From Flavobacteriaceae bacterium (GTDB lineage Bacteria; Bacteroidota; Bacteroidia; Flavobacteriales; Flavobacteriaceae): DNA of 25,939 nucleotides. Where the stretch lies: positions 1-25,939 of the forward strand of contig JAKIUU010000031.1 in the NCBI GenBank assembly GCA_021647405.1, given 5' to 3'. Below are positions 5,548-13,240 of the stretch, piece by piece (within the stretch, counting starts at the first letter, position 1; the number at the start of each line of letters is the position of its first letter). The notes under the pieces were generated by a model that saw nothing but the letters and a program-made list of their open reading frames with translations, did not search any database and had not been told where the DNA came from. The translations under genes and the position numbers were made by a program.

Positions 5548-7755
5548 ATGAAAAAACTAGCTGTCATATTTTTATTCTGCACAGGCTTAATCGCAGCTCA
5601 AAAACAACAAATAACACTTGAAGATATTTGGGCTAAAGGCACTTTTAGAACCCAATATATGAATGCCTTAAATTCTATGAGCCACGGCGATTATTACACT
5701 GTTTTAAATCGGGATAGAAATACGCAAAGCACACGTATAGATAAATACAGTTATAAAACATTAGAAAAAGTGACCACTCTTGTTAATAGTGAAGATTTGA
5801 CAGATATCGATTCTTTTAGTAAATACACATTTAGTACCGATGAGAATTTATTGGTTTTGGGTACAGAAATTAAACAAATCTATCGCCACTCTTATTTGGG
5901 TAAATTTTATGTGTATAACATCACTAGCAAACAACTCGATTTGGTTTCAAAAAATTTAATTCAAGAACCCACTTTGTCGCCCAACGGCAAAAAAGTGGCT
6001 TTTGTTTATAAAAACAATTTGTATGTAAAAGATTTGGCTTCAAACATCACGACTCAAATTACAACAGACGGTAAAAAGAATGCCATTATTAACGGTATAA
6101 CCGATTGGGTTTACGAAGAAGAATTTGCCTTTGTACGTGCTTTTCAGTGGAGTGGCCATTCTGATAAAATTGTCTTTATGCGTTTTGACGAAACCGATGT
6201 GCCAGAATTTACAATGATGCGCTATGACACATCACTATACCCTAAAAAAGTAACTTTTAAATACCCAAAAGCAGGCGAAAATAATGCAAAAGTTAGCTTA
6301 CATCTCTACAATGTAAATACTAAAAAAAGTCAGGCTATAGATTTGGGTGCTTTAGACCAATATTACATCCCTCGGATAAAATTTACCAAAAAAGCCGATG
6401 TGCTTTGTGTAACTACCTTAAACCGCCATCAAAATAATTTAAACCTCATATTTGTCAACACAAACACTCTTAAAGCGCATTTGATTTTAAACGAAACAGC
6501 TACCACATACATTGACATTACTGATAATTTAACCTTTTTAAAAGACAACAGTTTTATTTGGACCAGCGAAAAGGATGGGTACAATCATATTTATCATTAC
6601 AACAATAAAGGCCGATTAATCAAACAAATTACTAAAGGAAATTGGGAAGTGACTGACTATTACGGCTACAACTCAAAAAACAAACACATTTATTACCAAT
6701 CGGTTGAAGATGGGTCTATAAACAGAACCATTTATACAATTTCACTAAATGGTAAAAACAAAAAACGATTGGGCCGAAATAATGGCACCAACAGTGCCGC
6801 TTTTAGCCACAGCTTAAATTATTATATCAATACCTTTTCGGATGCCAGTACACCTTATATTTTCACCCTAAACGATGCCCAAACAGGTAAGATTTTAAAA
6901 GAAGTTAAAAATAATTATCAGCTTTCTAAAGAGCTCAAAAATTATAATACATCACCAAAAGAATTTTTTACACTCAAAACAAAAAATGGCAATTTTAACG
7001 CGTGGATGATTAAACCATCTGATTTTAATCCCAATAAAAAATACCCTTTATTTATGTATCAATATTCAGGACCAGGTTCTCAAAGCGTTTCTAACCGCTG
7101 GGGAGGTGCTAATGATTTTTGGTATCAAATGTTGGCGCAACAAGGTTATATTATTGCTTGCGTAGACGGACGCGGAACAGGGTTTAAAGGAGCTGCTTTT
7201 AAAAAAGCAACCTATAAAGAGTTGGGTAAATACGAAATTGAAGACCAGATAGAATCTGCAAAAGAATTGGGTAAACTAGATTATATAGACCAAAATAATA
7301 TAGGTATTTGGGGTTGGAGTTATGGTGGCTATATGTCGTCTTTAGCCATTACCAAAGGGGCAGATACTTTTAAAATGGCCATTGCTGTGGCTCCTGTTAC
7401 ATCTTGGCGGTTTTACGACACCGTTTATACCGAACGCTATATGCAAACACCTCAAGAAAATCCAAGCGGTTATGATGACAATTCGCCTATTAATTTTACA
7501 GATAAGATAAAAGGGAAATATCTTTTGGTACACGGTTCTGGCGATGACAATGTGCATTTTCAAAACACCATGCGTATGGTAGAATCTTTGGTAGGTTCTG
7601 GTAAACAATTTGATATGTTTGTCTATCCCGATAAGAATCATGGCATTTATGGTCGCTATGCAGGTAAAGGCAATGTACGTCTTAACCTTTATAAAAAAAT
7701 GACTACTTTTATCCATCAAAATTTAGATAAATCAGAAAATAAACCTCACGCTTAA
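5548..7755 (+). CDS. dipeptidyl peptidase IV, S9 family, exported
   Basis: 735 aa with a signal peptide (MKKLAVIFLFCTGLIAAQ). The first ~480 residues form the DPP-IV beta-propeller domain and include ITDWVYEEEF, where E191 and E192 correspond to the glutamate pair that binds the free N-terminus of substrates. The C-terminal alpha/beta-hydrolase domain has the nucleophile S591 in GWSYGGYM, D666 in GSGDDNVHF and H698 in PDKNHGIYG. The enzyme removes Xaa-Pro/Xaa-Ala dipeptides from peptides in the periplasm. The next gene, a dipeptide/tripeptide symporter, starts 27 bp downstream on the same strand, so the two probably form an operon for peptide use. All DPP-IV specificity residues searched for are present, which separates it from prolyl oligopeptidase relatives. 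Confidence 0.95.
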   Translation: MKKLAVIFLFCTGLIAAQKQQITLEDIWAKGTFRTQYMNALNSMSHGDYYTVLNRDRNTQSTRIDKYSYKTLEKVTTLVNSEDLTDIDSFSKYTFSTDENLLVLGTEIKQIYRHSYLGKFYVYNITSKQLDLVSKNLIQEPTLSPNGKKVAFVYKNNLYVKDLASNITTQITTDGKKNAIINGITDWVYEEEFAFVRAFQWSGHSDKIVFMRFDETDVPEFTMMRYDTSLYPKKVTFKYPKAGENNAKVSLHLYNVNTKKSQAIDLGALDQYYIPRIKFTKKADVLCVTTLNRHQNNLNLIFVNTNTLKAHLILNETATTYIDITDNLTFLKDNSFIWTSEKDGYNHIYHYNNKGRLIKQITKGNWEVTDYYGYNSKNKHIYYQSVEDGSINRTIYTISLNGKNKKRLGRNNGTNSAAFSHSLNYYINTFSDASTPYIFTLNDAQTGKILKEVKNNYQLSKELKNYNTSPKEFFTLKTKNGNFNAWMIKPSDFNPNKKYPLFMYQYSGPGSQSVSNRWGGANDFWYQMLAQQGYIIACVDGRGTGFKGAAFKKATYKELGKYEIEDQIESAKELGKLDYIDQNNIGIWGWSYGGYMSSLAITKGADTFKMAIAVAPVTSWRFYDTVYTERYMQTPQENPSGYDDNSPINFTDKIKGKYLLVHGSGDDNVHFQNTMRMVESLVGSGKQFDMFVYPDKNHGIYGRYAGKGNVRLNLYKKMTTFIHQNLDKSENKPHA

Positions 7756-7782
7756 CAAGCTTAAAAATTAATTCTAAAAACT

Positions 7783-9168
7783 ATGTCGACATCAATTCAA
7801 AGACCCGAACAACGCGAACTGTTTGGGCATCCAATAGGATTGTATATTTTATTTTTTACCGAAATGTGGGAACGCTTTTCGTATTACGGTATGCGTGCCA
7901 TTTTAACTTTGTATCTCGTTGGATTAACAACAGATAGCAACCCTGGTTTAGGATGGACAAATATGGAAGCTTTAAAACTATACGGGTGGTACACCATGTT
8001 GGTTTATGTCATGTCTATTCCCGGAGGTATAATTGCCGATAAAGTTCTGGGGCAAAAAAAATCTGTTTTGTATGGTGGGCTCATTTTAATTGGCGGACAT
8101 AGTATTTTAGCTGTTCAAACAATGTGGGCTTTTTATACAGGTCTGGGTTTAATAATTTTAGGTGTGGGTATGTTAAAGCCCAACATTTCAACTATGGTTG
8201 GTGGACTTTACAAACAAGGTGATGTGAGACGCGATAAAGGTTTTACCATTTTTTATATCGGTATTAATTTGGGGGCGTTCTTATCGAGTTTAATTGTGGG
8301 TTATGTAGGCGAAGTTATTGGCTGGCACTACGGATTTGGTTTGGCCGGTATTGGTATGGCTATGGGTGTTGCACTTTATGCTTATGGTCAAAAATATTTG
8401 GCTCACGTTGGTAATTTCTTAGGAGATGAATCTGCTACAGAAGAAGAAAAAGAGGCTTTAAACAGGCCTTTAACAAGTATAGAATGGGACCGTATAAAAG
8501 TGCTTATGCTTTCTTTTTTAATTGTTATTGTGTTTTGGGGGGCTTTTGAACAAGCAGGTGGTTTAATGAATATCTATACCAAAGTAAAAACCAACAGGAT
8601 TTTACCCGATTTATTGCCCTTTATTGGCGGATTGGAAGTGCCTGCCTCTTGGTTTCAATCTTTAAATGCCTTTTTTATAATTGTCCTTGGAACAACCATT
8701 GCTGGGTTTTGGGCCAAACGCAAATTAAAGGGCAGTGAATCTTCTTCGCTATTCAAAATGGCCATTGGCGTTATTATTATGGGCTCTGGATTTTTATTTA
8801 TGACTGCCGCCGCTGCACAGTTTGATGCGCAAGGTTCTTCTGCCATGTACTGGTTGGTATTGGCTTACTTATTTCATACTATTGGTGAACTTTGTGCTTC
8901 GCCTGTTGCCCTATCTTATATCACAAAATTAGCCCCTTTAAAATATGGGTCTTTGATGATGGGTATTTATTTTGCCATGACAGGATTTGGAAACAAACTG
9001 GCCGGCTATTTAGGCGAATCGGCCTCTGATTTAGGCGAATACACTATATTTACTGGCATCGCTATCTTTTGCATCATTTTTGGCTTGCTTATATTGGCCA
9101 TTCTCAAACCGCTTAAACGCCTTACCCATGGCGCCGAAGACGACGAACATGTGATAGAAACAGCTTAA
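7783..9168 (+). CDS. POT-family proton/oligopeptide symporter (first of two)
   Basis: 461 aa with about 12-14 hydrophobic segments. The family signatures are evident: EMWERFSYYGMRAILTLYLV near residue 28 and GFTIFYIGINLGAF near residue 155. FWGAFEQAGG (~245) is the region matching the conserved cytoplasmic-membrane domain of bacterial POT/PTR2 carriers. These import di- and tripeptides with protons across the inner membrane. It follows the DPP-IV gene by 27 bp, coupling peptide cleavage to uptake. A strong intrinsic terminator follows, separating it from a paralogous POT gene. Peptide selectivity is not predictable here. Confidence 0.95.
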   Translation: MSTSIQRPEQRELFGHPIGLYILFFTEMWERFSYYGMRAILTLYLVGLTTDSNPGLGWTNMEALKLYGWYTMLVYVMSIPGGIIADKVLGQKKSVLYGGLILIGGHSILAVQTMWAFYTGLGLIILGVGMLKPNISTMVGGLYKQGDVRRDKGFTIFYIGINLGAFLSSLIVGYVGEVIGWHYGFGLAGIGMAMGVALYAYGQKYLAHVGNFLGDESATEEEKEALNRPLTSIEWDRIKVLMLSFLIVIVFWGAFEQAGGLMNIYTKVKTNRILPDLLPFIGGLEVPASWFQSLNAFFIIVLGTTIAGFWAKRKLKGSESSSLFKMAIGVIIMGSGFLFMTAAAAQFDAQGSSAMYWLVLAYLFHTIGELCASPVALSYITKLAPLKYGSLMMGIYFAMTGFGNKLAGYLGESASDLGEYTIFTGIAIFCIIFGLLILAILKPLKRLTHGAEDDEHVIETA

Positions 9169-9182
9169 AAATAAAATTTTAT

Positions 9183-9217
9183 AACCCTTAAAGAATTAAG
9201 TTCTTTAAGGGTTTTTT
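9183..9217 (+). terminator. intrinsic terminator between the two POT genes
   Basis: A perfect 13-bp stem (AACCCTTAAAGAA / TTCTTTAAGGGTT) with loop TTAAG, followed by TTTTTT at 9212-9217. It lies 15 bp after the stop of the first POT gene and 22 bp before the ATG of the second. It leaves almost no room for a separate promoter, so the second gene may depend on readthrough. Confidence 0.9.
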
Positions 9218-9239
9218 ATAACATCCAAAATACAACAAT

Positions 9240-10799
9240 ATGAGTACATTTAAATTTGAAGGATCAGAACTGAATCAAAAAATATTATTAGGACATCCAA
9301 GTGGCCTATTCATTCTGTTTTTTACCGAAATGTGGGAACGTTTTTCCTACTATGGCATGCGTGCCTTACTTGTTTTATTTTTAACATCTGCCTTAATTGA
9401 TGACGGTTGGGCTTGGTCTAGAGAAGAAGCTATGGGTCTTTATGGCACCTACACCATGTTGGTTTATTTCACGCCAATTATAGGTGGCTTAATAGCAGAT
9501 AAACTTTTAGGGTACCGTTGGGCTGTGGCACTTGGCGCTTTAATAATGACTTTAGGACATGCTTCTATGGCAATGGATACACCTTGGGGTTTATATACCG
9601 GTATTGGTCTTTTAGTGGCTGGTAATGGTTTGTTTAAGCCGAATATCACTTCGATAATTAATGGTGTTTATATCAATGCGCAAGAAAAAAAGGATGGTGC
9701 TTTTACCATATTTTATATGGGTGTTAATGCGGGTGCTTTTTTGGGTATCATGTTATGTGGTTACATTGGCGAAACACAAGGGTGGCAATGGGGCTTTGGT
9801 CTGGCTGGTATTTTTATGTTTTTTGGTATGCTCCAATTTTGGTATGCTCAAAAGATTTTTGGTGATGTAGGATTACCTCCTCATAAACAAACCATTTCTA
9901 AAGAAAATGCTGACACAAAAGAATCTAAAACAGAAAAAGTGCCTGCTAACGTACAACGTGACCGTTATATTGTTGTAGGTGTTTTGGCCTTTTTTACCGT
10001 TTTCTTTTGGGCGGCTTTTGAGCAGGCTGGTGGTTCTATGACTATTTTTGCCAGAGATTATACCAACAGGGTTCTGGTTGGTAATGCTGCCAACATTTTT
10101 AGAATAGCCAACACGCTGTTAACAATAGTACCACTCATAATTATCACTTACGTTTTATTTAGCCTCTTTAAAATTACTTTTAAAAAATATGCTTTATCAA
10201 ACTTCTTTTTAGGGCTCAGTTTTGCCATAATTTGGGTTATTGTTTTGTGGATGCTTCAAAATCAGTACACAGAAGAATCTACCACCATACCAGCTTCATG
10301 GTTTGGTATTTTAAACTCCTTTTATATTATAGCTTTTGCACCCTTATTTTCTAAAATTTGGGACAGTAAATACAATCCTTCTGCAACCGTTAAGTTTGGT
10401 GTTGGACTAATATTACTAGGGTTGGGGTTTGGCATATTAGCTTACGGTTCAGCAACCATACCACAGGGAGCACAAACAGCTTCTGTAAGTATTATATGGC
10501 TTATTTTGGCTTACTTGTTACATACTTTAGGCGAATTGAGTTTGTCGCCTGTAGGCTTGTCTTATGTGTCTAAACTGGTCCCAGCAACTAAAATTGGAAT
10601 GATGTTTGGCCTCTGGTATATTGCCGTTGGTTTGGGGAATAAAACTGCCGGATCTATGGGGGGTATGATTGACGAAATAACTGCTAAATACTCTATGAGT
10701 ACTTTTTTCCTTATTTTTACTTTAGTCCCAATGGCAGCAGGATTATTAATAATAGCTTTAACACCTGTTATTAAAAAACTCATGCATGGTGTTAAGTAA
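9240..10799 (+). CDS. POT-family proton/oligopeptide symporter (second of two)
   Basis: 519 aa, a paralogue of the preceding POT protein. It shares EMWERFSYYGMRALLVLFLT (~30), AFTIFYMGVNAGAF (~155) and FWAAFEQAGGSMTIFARDYT (~257). It is ~58 residues longer: a hydrophilic lysine-rich linker follows TM6 (~220-236), and extra hydrophobic segments span ~285-340, as in POT proteins with 14 helices. It has an adjacent location and the same strand as its paralogue, indicating an old tandem duplication with divergence in length. Different peptide ranges for the pair are plausible but not shown. The short distance from the terminator leaves its promoter unresolved. Confidence 0.95.
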   Translation: MSTFKFEGSELNQKILLGHPSGLFILFFTEMWERFSYYGMRALLVLFLTSALIDDGWAWSREEAMGLYGTYTMLVYFTPIIGGLIADKLLGYRWAVALGALIMTLGHASMAMDTPWGLYTGIGLLVAGNGLFKPNITSIINGVYINAQEKKDGAFTIFYMGVNAGAFLGIMLCGYIGETQGWQWGFGLAGIFMFFGMLQFWYAQKIFGDVGLPPHKQTISKENADTKESKTEKVPANVQRDRYIVVGVLAFFTVFFWAAFEQAGGSMTIFARDYTNRVLVGNAANIFRIANTLLTIVPLIIITYVLFSLFKITFKKYALSNFFLGLSFAIIWVIVLWMLQNQYTEESTTIPASWFGILNSFYIIAFAPLFSKIWDSKYNPSATVKFGVGLILLGLGFGILAYGSATIPQGAQTASVSIIWLILAYLLHTLGELSLSPVGLSYVSKLVPATKIGMMFGLWYIAVGLGNKTAGSMGGMIDEITAKYSMSTFFLIFTLVPMAAGLLIIALTPVIKKLMHGVK

Positions 10800-10845
10800 T
10801 TAAACACTTTGTTTTACGTCTATTAGTAGCATAAACTAAAAATTT

Positions 10846-11367
10846 ATGAAAAAGTTTGGCTTATTAAGTGTTCTTTTATTGTTCTCTTGGCTTTCGTTTG
10901 CTCAAAAAACAAAAGTAAATTGGCTTAGTTTTGAAGAAGCCATGGTACTTAATAAGAAAAATCCAAAAAAAATACTGGTCGATGTGTATACCAATTGGTG
11001 TTATTACTGTAAGGTAATGGATAAAAAAACCTATTCAAACCCAAAGGTTGCTAACTATATAAACACCCATTTTTATCCTGTTAAATTTAATGCTGAGCAA
11101 AAAGAAGATTTAACCATTAGTGGAGTAACCTATAAATACATAAGCAATGGCAGACGTGGTCATAATGCATTTGCCGTTGCCCTTTTAGAAGGGAAATTAA
11201 GCTATCCCACTACTGTTTTTTTTAACGATAAAAAAGAAATAATTTTACGCCTTCCAGGTTATTTAGATGTAAAAAGCTATGAACCTATTTTGGTTTTTTT
11301 GGCCGAAGATTTTTATGAAACCGAAAATTGGGAGGCCTTTGTTAAAGAATATAAAAACACTTTTTAA
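10846..11367 (+). CDS. exported thioredoxin-like protein
   Basis: 173 aa. A signal peptide (MKKFGLLSVLLLFSWLSFAQ) is followed by a thioredoxin fold with the active site NWCYYCKVM (CxxC near residues 52-55) and the cis-proline segment SYPTTVFF (~124-131). It resembles thioredoxin_7/DUF255-type periplasmic thioredoxins of Bacteroidota, which reduce or isomerise disulfides outside the cytoplasm. Partner proteins are unknown. The stop codon shares the palindromic TTAA (11364-11367) with the stop codon of the converging ABC gene, a 4-bp tail-to-tail overlap with no terminator visible. Confidence 0.85.
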   Translation: MKKFGLLSVLLLFSWLSFAQKTKVNWLSFEEAMVLNKKNPKKILVDVYTNWCYYCKVMDKKTYSNPKVANYINTHFYPVKFNAEQKEDLTISGVTYKYISNGRRGHNAFAVALLEGKLSYPTTVFFNDKKEIILRLPGYLDVKSYEPILVFLAEDFYETENWEAFVKEYKNTF

Positions 11368-13040
11368 ATGCCCTTAGGAATGGCATTGAGAAGCTGCTTT
11401 GTATAAGTAGATTTTGGGTTTTTATATATTTCATCGGCATCTCCTATCTCTTCTATTTTTCCGTCTTTCATCACAATTAATTGGTCTGCCATATATTTTA
11501 CCACAGCCAAATCGTGCGAAATAAAAATATAGGTGAAATCAAAATCGGCTTTTAAGCTGTTGAGCAGATTTAAAACCTGCGCTTGAACCGAAACGTCTAA
11601 AGCCGAAACCGATTCGTCACAAATAATAATTTTGGGTTGTAAAGCAATGGTTCTGGCAATGCCTATCCGTTGTCGCTGACCTCCCGAAAATTCGTGCGGA
11701 TAGCGGTAAAAGTGTGCTGGTTCTAAACCAACTTTCTCCAATAACTCCAAAGCCTTCAATTTACGTACCCTATCATTTTTATACAAACCATGCACTTTCA
11801 TAGGTTCCATAAGCGCTTGACCAATTTGGATTCTCGGATTTAACGACGCGTACGGGTCTTGAAAAATAATCTGAATATCTTTCCTAAGGTCTTTTATAGC
11901 TTTCGCCGATAGTTTTAAAATATCCACACCCTTGTATTTAATCTGGCCGTTTAAAGGTTTTTCTAAAAGTAAAATAGAGCGTCCTAGCGTGGTTTTGCCA
12001 CAACCCGATTCGCCTACCAAGCCCACCGTTTCTCTTTCGAACACTTTAAAACTTACATAATCAACAGCTTTAACAAGCTGATTATTTTTAGAAAACCAAC
12101 TGTTTGACGTATTAAAATAGGTCGCTAGATTTACTATTTCTAAAAGAGGTTCTTTGCTGTAAATCTCTTTGTGAATTTGTGACCGTTGTGTTTCCGTTAC
12201 CTCATTAAACGCGGCGGAATCATTTAAAAAATCTTCAACGGTTGGTAATTTCTCTAAACGCTTGTCTAAACGCGGTCGGGCATTTAATAAAGCTTTGGTG
12301 TAGCTGTGTTTTGGGATTTTAAATATTTCTTCTGTTGTGCCCTGTTCAACAATATTTCCATTTTGCATAACAACAACACGGTCGGCTATTTCTGAAACCA
12401 AAGTTAAATCATGTGAGATAAAGAGAATGCTCATTTTGGTTTCTTGTTGCAGTTCTTTTAAGAGTAAAATAATTTCCTTTTGAACGGTAACATCTAAGGC
12501 TGTTGTAGGTTCGTCGGCAATAAGTAATTGGGGGTTACAGGCAATGGCCATGGCAATGATAACCCGTTGTTTTTGCCCGCCAGAAATCTGATGTGGATAT
12601 TGCGAAAAGATACTTTCGGGACGTGGTAATTTAACTTTTTTAAAAAGTGAAATCACTTGTTTTTTAACAGAATTTTTTGTTGCTTTTTTATGTTGTAACA
12701 ACATTTCTCGAACCTGATAACCACAAGTTAAACTCGGATTCAGAGCGCTCATCGGATCTTGAAAAATCATGGCAATTTGGGCGCCTCTTATATTTTTAAA
12801 ATCCTTATTGGAAAATGTGTTTAAATCAACGCCATTAAAAAGAATCTCCCCTTTAGTTTCCGAAGTTCTATCGGGTAACAAACCCATTATGGCCAAACTT
12901 GTAACCGATTTACCCGAACCCGACTCGCCTACAATGCCTAATATTTCGTTTTGAGACAAGCCAAAACTAATATCATGAACAACCTCAAGCATGGCTTGGT
13001 CGGTTTTAAATGAAATCTTTAGGTTTGTAACTTGAAGCAT
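11364..13040 (-). CDS. peptide-type ABC transporter ATP-binding protein, two fused ATPase domains (DppD-DppF-like)
   Basis: 558 aa with two complete ABC domains. Domain 1 has Walker A GESGSGKS (38-45), signature ISGGQKQR and Walker B LLIADEPTT. Domain 2 has Walker A GESGCGKT (~341-348), signature FSGGQRQR and IIICDESVSALD. Each domain ends like the oligopeptide/dipeptide ATPases DppD and DppF, including the YTKALLNARP and YTKQLLNAIP tails. It would power an inner-membrane permease of the oligopeptide/nickel family; the permease and binding-protein genes are not adjacent. Fused double ATPases of this kind also occur elsewhere (e.g. YejF/GsiA types). A 25-codon relic of a related gene start sits directly upstream, its stop overlapping this ATG (TAATG). 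Confidence 0.93.
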   Translation of the reverse strand: MLQVTNLKISFKTDQAMLEVVHDISFGLSQNEILGIVGESGSGKSVTSLAIMGLLPDRTSETKGEILFNGVDLNTFSNKDFKNIRGAQIAMIFQDPMSALNPSLTCGYQVREMLLQHKKATKNSVKKQVISLFKKVKLPRPESIFSQYPHQISGGQKQRVIIAMAIACNPQLLIADEPTTALDVTVQKEIILLLKELQQETKMSILFISHDLTLVSEIADRVVVMQNGNIVEQGTTEEIFKIPKHSYTKALLNARPRLDKRLEKLPTVEDFLNDSAAFNEVTETQRSQIHKEIYSKEPLLEIVNLATYFNTSNSWFSKNNQLVKAVDYVSFKVFERETVGLVGESGCGKTTLGRSILLLEKPLNGQIKYKGVDILKLSAKAIKDLRKDIQIIFQDPYASLNPRIQIGQALMEPMKVHGLYKNDRVRKLKALELLEKVGLEPAHFYRYPHEFSGGQRQRIGIARTIALQPKIIICDESVSALDVSVQAQVLNLLNSLKADFDFTYIFISHDLAVVKYMADQLIVMKDGKIEEIGDADEIYKNPKSTYTKQLLNAIPKGI

Positions 13041-13117
13041 TAATTTTTATTTTTGATTGATGTTATAAAATGCCCTTCTGTTGAAAATGATATACTGAGA
13101 TTCTTTACTTGTAACAT
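13040..13117 (-). pseudogene. truncated relic of a paralogous ABC ATPase gene start
   Basis: From ATG 13117 the minus strand encodes MLQVKNLSISFST followed by EGHFITSIKNKN and a stop. The first 14 residues match the start of the intact ABC gene next door (MLQVTNLKISFKTD) at 10 positions, while most matching codons differ at synonymous sites, so this is an older paralogous copy and not a recent slip. The final A of its TAA is the first base of the intact ATG (TAATG). It is either a remnant left by deletion within a tandem pair, or a short upstream frame that is now translated and coupled to the real gene. Too short to be a functional ATPase. Confidence 0.65.
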
Positions 13118-13158
13118 TTTTTGTAAATGAAAGCATAAATGTACGCTTTTTAAATAAT

Positions 13159-13199
13159 AATTAAACCTACTAGGTTTACAAAACCTAGTAGGTTTAATT
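13159..13199. repeat. perfect 19-bp inverted repeat in the ABC/uup divergent region
   Basis: Stem AATTAAACCTACTAGGTTT with loop ACA and an exact complementary arm (13181-13199). Each arm also contains an odd palindrome (AAACCTA-C-TAGGTTT), so the structure is nested. No T-run follows on either strand, which argues against a simple terminator. It sits between the divergent ABC and uup starts and may be a small dispersed palindromic repeat. Confidence 0.8.
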
Positions 13200-13240
13200 C
13201 AGAAAGTTTCTGTTACTTTACGCCTACTAAAAACACCCTT

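Noticed and set aside
7342..7719. 125-codon minus-strand frame opposite the DPP-IV catalytic domain.
   Set aside because: Antisense to highly conserved catalytic motifs; no start signals or recognisable domain.
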